Shown here piece after piece: positions 53,758 through 64,000 of a stretch of 64,000 nt of DNA; position 1 is the first letter of the stretch, and the number at the start of each line of letters is the position of its first letter. The stretch lies in the NCBI RefSeq assembly GCF_019649055.1, contig NW_026570258.1:744001-808000 (forward strand), read 5' to 3'. The DNA is from Paramacrobiotus metropolitanus. Lineage: Eukaryota; Tardigrada; Eutardigrada; Parachela; Macrobiotidae. The notes below the pieces were generated by a model that ran no database searches, was not told where the DNA came from, and was given only the letters and a program-made list of their open reading frames with translations. Made by a program: the position numbers and the translations under genes.

Positions 53758-55829
53758 CTAGGAAGCCAAAACCGGCATTCGTACCTGGCAGACCACGCTT
53801 TGCAGATCCTTGTTGCTTCCTTTCTCGCTTCCTTTTAACCGCTGAATCAACGCGTGCAGCTCCTGCTCACTCGGCAGCGGCAGCGCTGCCTCCAACGCAT
53901 CACACAACTCGCAGAGGATATCCGCGCTGCGCTTCAGTCGCAGGGGGCGGACCTCCCACGTAGCAATAAAATTCGAACCAACCGTCTGCGAGTCAACATA
54001 AATGTCGCAACACAAAAAACATTTGGCCAGATGGATGGTATCACAAGGTAGATTGCGGCAGCCGGCAATCAACCGCTGCAGCTGCAAGAAATCATCGGTG
54101 GTCTTGTGCCGGCAACATGTGCCATCGCGGTTATAGCGGTTACCGGGGCCCAGTTTGAAGATTAGGTGGACGAAGTGCAGGTATTTAGTTGAATGGTGGG
54201 ACGATGCGTCACCACACACCTGATCATATCGCACACCTTCCGCGCTTCCTCTGCCCAGTACCAGCATCCATGCCCGAGACGCGCGACAGCTACGCGGTGA
54301 ATGCCGGGGCGTAAGTACTTGTATACAGTGGCCAAGCGTTGGAATTTCCACATTCTGAAGTCGGTATCATCGTGGGCAAGAAGCAACGTGGAACGCAGCG
54401 CTGGCGCCTCCATGATGCGGTTAAACGTTGTGCACACGGCACGCAGCTGGTTCTGCTTCAGGGTTCCTAGGTGGGCAAAGACCTCCTGCCATAATTCCAC
54501 CGGCAGCACCAACTGCGCCATGCCGTCATCGGTGGGCGGAGCTTCGCGACGAGGTTTCTTCAGTAGCTTGAGCAGGGTCATTTGCAAGTTGTCAAGGCAT
54601 CGCTGAAAATCCTGGAGCAAACAAGTACTGTAGCGTATGCCGTAACAGCACTAAGGCACATACATGTTCAAAATATCTGCAGTAATTCATTTAGCTGGTG
54701 AGAACAGAGCGTAAAGCACTAAATAAACGTATTTGGAACAGGGAAAACATAAGATGAAATTACAAATTCCAGAAACGAGGAAAGCGTTTCGTTGATCAAT
54801 AGTTCACAGATTTTCACTCCATACCAGGGCACATAGGGGTCCTCCCCTTCAAAAAAATTTCATTTTTTGCAGAAAGATAGCAAACATATGTAGAACATTT
54901 AAAAAATATTTTCAGCTGCTGTGATCAAAGTAGGCGTGGTCAAACGTAATTTTGAAATCGTTTAATTTCGTCGTTAATTATCGTACAGCACATATGCTAC
55001 TGTAGTACATACCCTAAGTGTTTTTCTACCAGGGCCATGTCACCGGCTCCCGCCTCCAAAAAATGTTATTTTTGCAAGAAGACAGAGTGATCCTAGGGTA
55101 TAAAAATATTAGAACTGAGAATTCCCAGCTTGCTCAATACGGGTATACGTTAATCCTTAACTAGCGCAGTTAAAATATGTGCCACTGACACCGCCGATCT
55201 CTTCCTTACCTCCAAGATCTGGCTCTTGGATGGCGCTAATTTTTCCTTGTAACCACATTGGTAGATACACTGCAATTGATCGTCCACGAGATCCACCGCG
55301 AAAAGTGGCGCCCAAGAACAGCCGTCCATAATGAGCGCCCGAGTTTTTGCAGGAGACAGTGAGGAAAATTCTTGGCCCAAATGCACACTGCGTTTGATAA
55401 AGGTCTCTGGACGGACGCTCTTGTCGTTTCCCCGAAATGGCAGGCGAAGGAGTTGGAGGCGGACGAAATCCGTGCACAGCACGCCACTGTCCGGACTGTG
55501 CCACTGCACAACGATCCCACTGTCCAGTGCGTCCGGTATGTTGTCTTCCGAACGGAGGATTTCTCCCGGGAGCCAAATCGACGGACCCGAAGTCGTCTCC
55601 CGAACCAGAATCTCTATGGAATATTTGATCCCTTTCTTGGATCGAATCCATGCTGTGACGGGTCGCTCACTGGGCCTGGAAGGAAGAGCTTCCCAAATGG
55701 CACATATTCGCGTCGTCGATGGGGACACAGCAGATCGACGAAGAGACCATCACTGGTCACATCGACCACTCGCCCGAGACGCATCCGTTGATCGCTGTCC
55801 AGAACGTGCACGGCGTAACAGCGGTCCAT
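53758..55829 (-). CDS. F-box protein gene, two exons, two apparent frameshifts
   Basis: The start ATG at 55829 gives MDRCYAVHVLDSDQ. Exon 1 runs to 55210 with donor GAG|GTAAGG. Exon 2 begins at 54611 after a CTCCAG acceptor and ends TAG at 53758; the intended product is about 490 aa. The N-terminal ~200 residues form a beta-rich region I cannot assign. The F-box in exon 2 reads LPVELWQEVFAHLGTLKQNQ, then LRAVCTTFNRIM. A C-terminal region rich in Cys/Leu follows (LIAGCRNLP, HLAKCFLCCDIYV). F-box proteins recruit substrates to SCF ubiquitin ligases through SKP1; the substrate is unknown. Frame breaks fall near 55690 and 54200, so it is a pseudogene or has indel errors. Confidence 0.72.
54826..55085. 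repeat. Diverged direct duplication in the F-box gene intron
   Basis: About 60 bp starting CCAGGGCACATAGGGGTCC at 54825 recurs at 55030 (CCAGGGCCATGTCACCGGCT). Both continue with a C-rich then A-rich tract and TTTTTGCAGAA / TTTTTGCAAGAA. The spacing is about 205 bp. Confidence 0.55.
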
Positions 55830-57197
55830 TGCGTTGAGTGTGCTCGACGGCTTTGGGCACAACATACGATAAGCGTAGTCCTGCTGGGGATGGACGAAGC
55901 AACATACACTGTACTGCGAAGTATTCGTTCGCATCTGTGATGCACAAACAGTCAAAGTTAGCGTCGCAATACTGTAATTAATTATTAATTACAGTATCGG
56001 TAGCCGAAACGACGTCTGACTTGAAAACCGAAAAGTCGCGTGCTAATGCAGTGCTGCAAATAACCTCTAATGGCGATCAAGCAGTACGAGTAGTATGTAA
56101 AACCGGCGATAAGCAAAACCGGTTTTGTTATGAAATCGGATTTACCGTCTACTGCCTCCTTCACGGCGCAAACCTTTACGTTCGATTTCTTTTATTTTCG
56201 GATGGGAATGACGACGTAGGTATCGACTGCAGCGGAGTGCAGGCCACGATCCGCTGCAAAATCAACTTTGACATCCGCTGTACTGTTTTTTCACGTACGT
56301 TGTACTGTGTGTAGTTTTTCGTTGCTGCTATAAATGCTGTTTATCTGTGAAAAGACTTGGCGGTACATATAATTATAACGACTGGAGTTCAGTTGTACAG
56401 TCATCATCTGCTCTGGGCCAGGATTCTGCTCATTGCTCATCGAAAACGCCGCGACGCCAGTCGTACGAATAAATCGTTCTCCCGTTTTTTATGCTTGTCA
56501 CTTCCCAGGTCTTCATGGTGGACCTCGTGGACCGCTCACATTTATCCGCACCCGGACAACTGGGAGTGTAGCAGTTCCCGTATCGTACTGAGATTCGACC
56601 CGTTACTTGTGGACTTTTTCTTCCACCAACGATATTGATATTCTGCATCGTTTGAACTACAGATTGCCTACATATATCCCTTTGTCGAGAAGTAATAACC
56701 GAAAACCTCACTTTTTTTGCCATCCCAAAACCACTGTTTTTGGTCACTCCTTTGTGGACTTTTTCTTCTTGGTCGTGGGAAATGGACAGTTATGGGCATC
56801 TTAATTCATTCAAAAATCGTTTAGGGTCATCTACGTCTCACGTATTTCAGCGGTTGTTTGAAGTTCAAAAGGTCACAGGAAAGTACCAAAAAGGTTTCCC
56901 CGCTCGTACTGGTGGGATTTCCGGTTTCCCAATAAGGCAGCGCGCGCGCCATATTATTATCGCCTTCAACTAACAATGTTTGTGAACGTTGTTGTTCAGC
57001 ACACTCTGCAAAGTTTCTTGTTTCTGCGCCAGCAGTTTTTTTATGGGATGTTTGCGTTTAAGCAGTGCTGCAGTGAATTTTCGGACGGGGGTGGGATTTC
57101 GGAAAACCGGGTATTTTCCAAAAAAAAAATCTTTTGCTCAATTTGAGGGTTACATTCCGTTGGCTTTCATTTCGAACGATAACTCGAACATTTTGTA
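55830..57197. other. Intergenic upstream of F-box gene
   Basis: It holds a perfect inverted repeat at 55969-55997. TGTGGACTTTTTCTTC occurs twice (about 56608 and 56753). No gene is recognised; small ORFs here have random-looking composition. Confidence 0.5.
55969..55997. repeat. Perfect 14-bp inverted repeat with one-base centre
   Basis: Arms ATACTGTAATTAAT / ATTAATTACAGTAT flank a single T. It lies 140 bp upstream of the F-box ATG, so a homeodomain-type dimer site is possible. Confidence 0.7.
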
Positions 57198-57479
57198 GCA
57201 TACTTCGCCTTGCCCATTATTTCAATCAGTACCGCTTTAGGGATCAATATATTAATCACTTTACCAAATTGAGAGCCTCTGTGGCGGGCGGCTACATGAA
57301 CAACCACGGCTGACTGAAATGCAGTCTGTGCATTACCATTCAGTCTATGCAGCCTACGCAGCTTATCAGTGTGCAATCTAAGGAGTTAAGACCAGCACTG
57401 CATCTGTGCAGTAAAAGTGATTAATATATTGATCCCTAAAGCGGTACTGATTAAAATAATGGGCAAAGCGAAGTACTGA
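57198..57479. mobile_element. Second MITE, ~65-bp terminal inverted repeats, TA flanks
   Basis: Left arm from 57198 (ACTTCGCCTTGCCCATTATT) and right arm ending at 57479 pair over about 65 bp, including AATCAGTACCGCTTTAGGG. TA flanks both ends (57196-57197, 57480-57481). Its length is 282 bp and it has no coding capacity. The repeats differ from the MITE at 47955, so it is a separate family with the same target preference. The extreme 3-4 bases of the arms do not match perfectly, so ends are approximate. Confidence 0.82.
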
Positions 57480-57654
57480 TACAAATTTCAAGCTCAGAAA
57501 AGCCTCTCCTGATTTTTTGATGAAATCTTTATAACGATGGGGGAGCCACCACTCTAGATTTCACTTCTGAGCTGGTTTGCGACGCCGTTTTTGGAACCAG
57601 CGGTCGGTCAATTATTTCATTAAATGAATCAATAAATTCTGCCGCTGCGGCATC

Positions 57655-57902
57655 ATTTATGGAGAGTACATTGCAGTTGTGAATGGGTGTGGTATCGCCG
57701 GTGGTGGACGAACAATTCGGCGCTGCTACGGGAAGCGGATGCTTTTGGCGCCGTTTATAACGTTTACAGCGCGCACCGAAGTTATAGGTACGATCGTTCG
57801 GATAACTACATACCGATCGATTGTGCCGTTGCCATTCCCAGTGGACCGAAGGAGGTTAACAACACTATGATGGAATATTCATTGAATGAGCCTATGTGCT
57901 AA
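57655..57902 (+). pseudogene. LRR domain B cap fragment
   Basis: Open plus-strand stretch WRVHCSCEWVWYRRWW, continuing to PIDCAVAIPSGPK and ending EPMC with TAA at 57902. It aligns with the last ~80 residues of domain B in the genes at 46 and 49 kb. Everything before the cap is missing, and no exon is attached upstream. It is a relic of a seventh family member, lying 175 bp from a MITE. Confidence 0.85.
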
Positions 57903-58367
57903 ATTCGTAGCTGCTGTTGGTTGAAGCCAGTGGAAACCACATTAAGTAATATTCACGTTACATTCTCTGATCAGATGCGGTCTGATCAGAGATTAAGTAT
58001 ACAGCTCCTGGAAATATATAAGTACGTGGCGGATGGAACTGATTTTTAGCAGATTGTGTAAATAAATTTATCAAGTCTCTATGGCCAGTGTTATAAATAA
58101 AACATGCTTCATGTACTAATAGAACTCTTCCCGAGATGCATCGAGCCGTAACCGGTTTTACCGTTTACGTACAGTAACTATCCCATTGTTGGTGCTAGAA
58201 CGGGTAAGATTCACTAAACTGTTGAATGTGGGTACAATTTCATAGCTAACAATAAACACTCTTTACTCGTAATTCGTAAACAGCACTAAGCTCAGCAAGC
58301 TGATTCACTACAGATATGTATACTTTGCTACAGTAGTCTTTCTACCGTAGTAGATGTTATTCAAATA

Positions 58368-59433
58368 TCAAACGGCCATGGAGTTCTTGAGACATTTGAC
58401 GACCTCAACGAGTTTGGCTTGGTATTCACGGTTCAGCGTAAAAAATAAAATTTAAAATCGAACACGTTACGTTAAGCAAAAAGTAGAAGATCCGAATAAC
58501 ACAACAATGTTATTTTTACCGGCGTCATAGTGTGGCCAGATAGATGCAGCGTCTGTCCCCACAATAACGCATGCTCCTTCTGATACGATGGCCGCATAAA
58601 GACCGCCATGCACATCAGAGTGCTGTAGCATATGCAATACCATATCGCGGCGGCACACAACATCCGCCGGTACGCAGACGCCGCTTGCGGCTGGCTTCCA
58701 ACGCCGCGCTGGGAGAGTTGACTTCCACGGCGCCAATCGCCGACTGCCGGCTCATCCAAAAGCGCACCATCAGCGATATGTACACCGCCACCGTCAGCGG
58801 CAGCGGAATGTATATCCCCACAATCAGATAGTGTATCCAAGGTGTTAGGGGTTTGGGCTGGAAAATACAGTTGTTCCACGGTGGCGCGACGACGTAATTG
58901 CCTTCAATGTTGAGCACTGTCGGCACGGTGTCTACTATTCCGATTAACCAGCTGATGCCGATGGTAGCCACAACGGCCGTTGTGGTAGAACAGCGAGCAT
59001 ACATCTGCCGACTTGTGGCGGCAATTAAGCGGTTGCTGCCCAGGAACAGCTGCGACCAGTTAGCCGTCTGCATAAAAACTTGGAAAATGAATTTTATGTG
59101 GACACAGTCGATGGGTTTGAAAATGTTGTACTGGGCCACGTAGTTACCCATCATTTGCAGCGGAACAAGAACTACGGCTAAGATGGCTTCAAGAAGGACA
59201 AGATGCAGTATAAGTATGCCCGAAGCTCGCGTATACACCTTTAAGAGAATTAAAACAAGCGGGAGGAAGGGGAATATAATAGCGGAGATTAAGTAAAAGA
59301 CAAAGGAAACCACGGCCCAGTTAAAGAGGTTATCACCGTGCGCGATCCACCATGGAATGGCTGTGGGACTAGAAAAGCTCTTGATGGTTACAGTGTGCGA
59401 GATATTCTCAGAGGCTGAACCGGTTGAAGCCAT
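58368..59433 (-). pseudogene. Rhodopsin-like GPCR (copy 3), frameshifted, splice acceptor lost
   Basis: The ATG at 59433 opens 250 clean codons. The N-terminus has an NIS site. TM1-TM5 follow, with Cys in PIDCVHIK, SNRLIAATSR in the DRY position, and PPWNNC in ECL2. Near 58670 a missing base (RLRT before RRMLCAAAIWY) breaks the frame. TM6 and TM7 continue in another frame to MTPV at 58520. The intron present in copies 1 and 2 starts here (CCG|GTAAAA), and the second exon (LNREYQAKLVEVVK) is recognisable, ending TGA at 58368. However, no AG occurs on the minus strand between donor and exon, so normal splicing is impossible. Two lesions make it a likely pseudogene. Confidence 0.85.
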
Positions 59434-60702
59434 GGCGCTGTTAGCGGAATAAAGTGTTATTAATTACAAGCGAATGAGTGCGAAAGGATGGTATTCAGCG
59501 GCATTTAACTGGAATTGGCAGATCCGTGGTTTACCGTTAAATGGCTCTGTCTGCGGCATTTTGATCCACAATGTAGTCTGTAGTTTCCGGCAGAACGCAT
59601 GCAGCAGAACGCATGCAGGGCGCGTGCCCAGTGCACTGTCGCGTGATTTTCGATGTCCTCTTTTCTAGAGCTTACGTAGCATTTGCGCGTCATTTATTCA
59701 CTGAGTACGGTAACAGGTTGCATCTACCTATAATTGGATCTGTCAATCGGCCGGAATAATTGCACACCAGTAAACCGATCAAAACAAAGATTCATTTCCT
59801 GAAATTTTACCGCGCACAAAGCGAACAGCGGCTACTATTGACACCAGCGGAAGAAAACGACAATAAACGCTGTTCTAATCTTAACATTTAAAAGTCACAA
59901 AGCCATATTTACGCAATCGCTGAATCATGCTAGTACTTGCCTGGAATCGCGTGTATCCGGGCCTGGAATACCACGGAAACGTTGTGACAAAGTTGACCCC
60001 ATACAATTACAATAAACACCCGGGTCACGGGGCCGCGTGCCGCGATTTTAGTAACGCATAAAATAAAAGTGTTACTTTTCCGCACGTCGGAACAGCGCGC
60101 AGGCAACACGATGACAATGTCATATGACTGCTGCAAATGTTTCCTGCTACAGAAATATACTTGCTAATACGCAATGGCTAGTTTTGCAAGAAAGACCAGA
60201 GCAATTACGTAAAACCTGCAGTTTTCGAGAAGCATGAATCCATAAGTGTCACGTGAATAATAGAGCAGCTTCCGTTAATGGCTGAACTCTGCATGAGACA
60301 ACGTAAAAACCGGCAGTGTGCTAAATAATCAATGATATACTGTAATATTATTTTCGATTGCGTACTCTGGATAATAACACTTATTCTGGACAAACCATAC
60401 TTTAGATTTGCCCTGCTTTATTTCTACAACGGAAGGATCGCTTTTCAAGTGCCTCTTGTTGGTGCGAATTTAAAACTTAACAAGTCGACCTCCGAATGCA
60501 TACTTATCCGTGGCATGTAATACACGAATCGATTACATAAGCGCGGGATTGATCTGATGTTTCAATGCGGTTGCTATTAAAATGAGCATCGAAGATAAGA
60601 CAAGTTTGATAATACGCATGATAATGCTTACTGAACCAGTTTGCAACACTTTTCTGATAGGTGCTGCTAGACGACTTGATAGGCGTTAAGTAATTCCTGT
60701 CA
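59434..60702. other. Divergent intergenic region between GPCR copy 3 and GST
   Basis: No gene is recognised. GCAGAACGCATGCAG.. is duplicated at about 59591 and 59603. The rest has no clear structure; promoters of both flanking genes should lie here. Confidence 0.5.
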
Positions 60703-60708
60703 TATAAA
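60703..60708 (+). promoter_or_regulatory. TATA box candidate for the GST gene
   Basis: TATAAA lies 46 nt before the ATG at 60754. Transcription would start about 30 nt downstream, leaving a short 5' UTR. The position is well suited to a core promoter. Confidence 0.55.
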
Positions 60709-60753
60709 GCTGCGTTCGTAGACTACATCTACATCTGAACAGAAAAAACTAAA

Positions 60754-61880
60754 ATGCCTTCGCGGATCAAATTAGCATTCTTTAACGTCCACCACATCAG
60801 TGCGGAAATCTCCCGCTGGATTCTGCATTATGCCGGGCAGCAGTTCGATGATTTTCGTATTGAATTCGCGCAATGGCCGTCGGTAAAACCGACCACCCCC
60901 GAAGGCACCGTGCCGTACATGGAAATCGCTACGCACGACAAGGATCTGAAGGTCCTGTCGCAGAGTATGGCTATTGCTCGCTACTTAGCCAGGATGTTTA
61001 AGGTGGCTGGCAAAGACAGCTGGCAGGAAGGGGAAGCGGACAGCATCGTCGATTACATGTGGGGTAAGCAAGTAAACCAAGAAGAGCTTCTAGATTCATA
61101 AAACCGATAAAATGAATATATATAACTGATAAACCGATATTTTACCTCCTTTAAAAAAAGGCAGAATAAATCAGTGAACAAAGTTGCGCATCTTTAATTT
61201 AACTACTCCCACCAGTAAAAAAAACTCCCACCAGTGGAAAACTCCCACCAGTAAAAAAAAAACCTATTTAGAACGTAAATATCACTGAAACTGAAATATA
61301 GAATTTCACGAGCGAATTTAGTTTGAAATTTGATAAACAAAGCAGAAAACTTTTAACCGTGATATAGTCCTTAATACTTAATTCATCCAAAAAAATAATT
61401 AAATAAGCGAAATGTTCTGTTTTACCAGTGTTTCTGGGCTTTTACCATTGTTTTACCAATCAGTTTCATTATGTACCTCTCTGTTTATGCCAGTCTTGCC
61501 AGCCGAAACTAGTTTATGGTTTATTTTAATAAGATGCGGCAGCCGAGTATGAAGCCTGGATCGACGCTCGAATGGCTAAGAAAACTACCCAAGCCGATGA
61601 AATTAAAGAAAAATACCGCAGTGCGACATTACCACGTTATGTGCGTGATTTCGAGTGGAAGCTGGCTGATAATCAAGGTAACGGATACCTGGTGGGCGAT
61701 GCACCTACCTGGGCGGATTTCGCCGTGGTCAGCTTTCTGGATGAAATGATTGCGCTCTACGGCGTCAACGTGTTGGACGGATACAGTGGCTTACTGGCGT
61801 TGGTCGAGCGGGTGCACAATTTACAAGGCATCAAAGAATATTTGGCAGCGCGCCCTGGACGTCATGTCTGTGACCTTTAG
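60754..61880 (+). CDS. Sigma-class glutathione S-transferase-like protein, intact, two exons
   Basis: Exon 1 is 60754-61063 and exon 2 is 61534-61880, with a GTAAGC donor and an AATAAG acceptor; 218 aa is the normal family length. The N-terminal thioredoxin-like domain has WPSVKPTTPEGTVPYMEI (Trp41, cis-Pro54) and QSMAIARYL (Gln70-Ser71, glutathione contact). The helical domain includes YLVGDAPTWADFAVVSF, the family's usual TWADF motif. It aligns well with haematopoietic prostaglandin D synthase and insect/nematode sigma GSTs. The catalytic Tyr of LTYFN in this class is replaced by Phe9 (LAFFN), so classic thiolate activation should be weak or absent. It may be a binding protein or use another residue. 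TATA and AATAAA signals flank the gene, and it has no frame damage. Confidence 0.92.
61206..61262. repeat. Triple ACTCCCACCAGT repeat in the GST intron
   Basis: Three copies of ACTCCCACCAGT are separated by A-runs (61206, 61226, 61242 approximately). It is a slippage product inside the 470-nt intron. Confidence 0.7.
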
Positions 61881-61990
61881 CTTATCGGGCGAAGTTTTGC
61901 GTGCTTGGAGCATTTACGGCACATTTTGTTTTAGCGATTGTGTCCGTGACCTTTTGTTTTTACTTAGACTACGTTCCGTGCAGAATACGC

Positions 61991-61996
61991 AATAAA
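61991..61996 (+). terminator. Polyadenylation signal candidate for GST
   Basis: AATAAA lies 111 nt after the GST stop codon. Confidence 0.6.
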
Positions 61997-62277
61997 AATG
62001 TTGGTTCTTAAATGTGTTCTTTCGGGGTACTATTTTATCGGTAATGAAAGTCATGTCAGATGCAAGTGAATAATCAATTTCATTATGTAAGCATTCTATT
62101 CAAAAATACGAGCACATTCACCTAACAACCAAATTAAATCGGCAACATCAAACGATGTCCTCTAATTATATAGACAACGGGCCAATGTCGGACACAGCTA
62201 TGCACTACTGACGGTTATTGCGGCAAAATTGTTTTACCTCTACTAAGCACACTAAAGAACTGTTATCGATCATAAAA

Positions 62278-62925
62278 ATGAGCGATTCCGCCTCAGAGAC
62301 CGCTGTTCCGTCCCCAAACGATCCCACTGCCGGAGACTGTCGACCCGCCGGAGCCGAATCGATCGCTAACTGCGCCGCTAAGATCTTCAAGGACCACCTG
62401 TATGTTAGCGGTGGACTGGCGCGAATCGGCCGACGCACCCTGGACACCATTGGCTGCTGGCGGCTCGATCTCCGGCGGCCCACCCTCTGGACACCCATCG
62501 CTAGTCTGATGCGGGCAAGGCAAAATCATGCCATGCTGGTGACCGGCGGCCAGCTGTACGTTGTGGGTGGGGCGTGGTATCAGTATGAGCATTACGACGA
62601 GCAGGCGGATTGGTGGAGTCCCGTCGGCCGCGATTACCATGTTTACAGGAATCCCACCCACGCCGTCATGACGGTCGTGAATGCGGCGAGTACTCATTAT
62701 AAAGCGGAAGACGATGACGACGCGACGAGTGTATACTTTAAACTGATCAGCGATGAAGATGAGTGTAGACAGAATTATTGTAGCTGGCAGCGGCTGAATC
62801 GGAAAACAGCACTGTCAGAAAGTTTTGTCTGTGTAAATAAAAGGTTTAGAACGCGGTGGCACAACTTACAGTTGCGAGGTACTATGTACTTATATATCGT
62901 ACTGCTTGGTCGGTTGCGACAGTGA
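62278..62925 (+). CDS. Short kelch-repeat protein
   Basis: The ATG at 62278 is the first ATG in the frame; the frame is open a little further upstream. It has 215 codons. Residues ~35-105 form one to two kelch blades: LYVSGGLARIG...CWRLDL...W, then ARQNHAMLVTGGQLYVVGG, with the diagnostic GG pairs and spaced Trp. The region after this is acidic (EDDDDATS) and Cys-containing, then basic. A kelch propeller needs five to seven blades, so this is either truncated or one exon of a longer gene. The last ~35 codons look like read-through into intron or UTR. No BTB or BACK domain is seen. Kelch blades usually bind other proteins. Confidence 0.65.
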   Translation: MSDSASETAVPSPNDPTAGDCRPAGAESIANCAAKIFKDHLYVSGGLARIGRRTLDTIGCWRLDLRRPTLWTPIASLMRARQNHAMLVTGGQLYVVGGAWYQYEHYDEQADWWSPVGRDYHVYRNPTHAVMTVVNAASTHYKAEDDDDATSVYFKLISDEDECRQNYCSWQRLNRKTALSESFVCVNKRFRTRWHNLQLRGTMYLYIVLLGRLRQ

Positions 62926-62962
62926 CCATTGATCACTCGGAATATTAAGGGCTTTAAAACGT

Positions 62963-62968
62963 AATAAA
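62963..62968 (+). terminator. Polyadenylation signal candidate for the kelch gene
   Basis: AATAAA lies 38 nt after the stop at 62925, supporting the stop as the real 3' end of the transcript. Confidence 0.5.
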
Positions 62969-64000
62969 AACATTGTGAAAGCATCCATAAAATAATTTAT
63001 CCGAATGACTCACACTGATTATGTATTGTATCATTGAGCGGATTCAAAAAATTAATATGGAGATACTCAATGTTAGCGGTGTTGGCTTCTTTAAGTTTGC
63101 TCTGAAAACGGTCGATCTGTTCGAATAATCTCTTTTTTGTTGTTAACCTTTAGCTGTTTTTTACCGAGCAGACGTTGAAGTCCCGTTAACCGGTTGTCTG
63201 CTCTTGATATATGAATGAATGAATGAATGAAGGAATCATCTCCGCATTGCCCACCGACGCAAGATTATTAAATTTACCTATCCGTGATCAGAAAAACATA
63301 AAAATCAATGTATTGTATTTATAACTGTTAATGCTGTCGTTACAATTACGCTAATTCCGCTCTTTGAGAGTAATGATAACTTTTGTTCACAATCAGGATA
63401 CACTGCCGCGCTCAGCCATGTCAGAATATAGCATCCAAAATAAACGGGACGACGTCGTCACGACGATGTAAATCATGTATGTTTCAGCGGAAAGAAACGG
63501 CACGAAACCATAGAAATGAACTTTAAATCGTCGCTACTAGCCTACTGTAACAAATATTCCGTTCGGCAACTTCCCTCGATCAGGTCATCAGTCCGATGAG
63601 TCGGAATTATAGTAGAAGTTGTCTGAATCGTCTGGGTTCATCCAGAACTCAGCCATTTCGGCTAAGAAATGCAGTGCAATTGAAGACAGTTTCTTCAACT
63701 GCAGATGCCCCGAGCCGTCAGCGCATTGAAGAGCCCGCAAGCCGTCAGCGCACCACTTTTTGCCGCGGTAATGCGCGGATGGACGCGGGTCAGCTGTCTG
63801 CGTTGCGCACAGGGTCTACAGAATATCATCATTTTTATGGCGCTATTACGGTTCCTAATTTAATTTAAGCTTGCGTTTAATTCATCAAACAAAAGCAAGC
63901 ATCAGCGACCGCTCTTACCCTGCAGGCCAATCCTCTCTCACGACGCATAACTTTTTCCCTACCGATAAATGTCAACCAGCCGGACAAGGTGTCGAGCTCC
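62969..64000. other. Right-edge intergenic DNA
   Basis: A (GAAT)n run lies at about 63210-63230. The open plus stretch 63596-63868 (Ser/Arg/Thr-rich, 90 codons) lacks a recognisable domain. No gene is supported. Confidence 0.5.

Noticed and set aside
62205-62697. Minus ORFs opposite the kelch gene
   Set aside because: Shadows of the kelch frame, which has recognisable blade motifs.

Overview
This 64 kb window is animal nuclear DNA, not prokaryotic. Genes have short introns with GT..AG borders (64-75 nt in two receptor genes, several hundred to about 1,070 nt elsewhere), TATA-like and AATAAA signals, clade-typical LTR and non-LTR retroelements, and tandem families of seven-transmembrane receptors and secreted leucine-rich-repeat proteins. 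A small-genome ecdysozoan such as a tardigrade fits the receptor, sigma-GST, F-box and kelch set, but that is inference.

Left arm (1-18.8 kb): one very large Ty3/gypsy-type LTR retrotransposon on the minus strand, cut by the left window edge. From 5' to 3' it has a leader/LTR-like region, a giant Gag-Pol (start near 16970, end 4587) and a separate giant ORF2 (4410 leftwards past the edge). Gag-Pol holds coiled coils, capsid, an RGG-rich segment, a CCHC knuckle, aspartic protease, RT, RNase H, integrase and an AT-hook tail. It is split by about ten frame changes and one in-frame TAA, yet every segment still reads as protein. ORF2 sits where errantiviruses carry env, but it is a soluble, repeat-built helical protein.

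18.8-27.6 kb: AT-rich DNA with tandem duplications, a minus-strand R2-like non-LTR element (RT plus restriction-like endonuclease, one frameshift), an intergenic stretch, a rhodopsin-like GPCR with a one-base frameshift, and a short 3' fragment of the same R2-like family.

29.2-52 kb: an intact second GPCR, then a cluster of paired-domain LRR genes. Each has three coding exons: signal peptide, domain A, domain B. Four copies lie on the minus strand (31-45 kb) and two on the plus strand (46-52 kb). One copy (41885-44933) is clearly intact with 584 codons. The others carry a 34-bp duplication, an apparent in-place inversion, nonsense codons, frameshifts or a TA-flanked MITE insertion. This is a birth-and-death gene family caught in the act.

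52-64 kb: a GPCR pseudogene, an F-box gene, a second MITE, an LRR exon fragment, a third GPCR (frameshifted, splice acceptor lost), an intact two-exon sigma-class GST whose catalytic tyrosine position is phenylalanine, and a small kelch-repeat gene. No tRNA, rRNA or CRISPR array was recognised.
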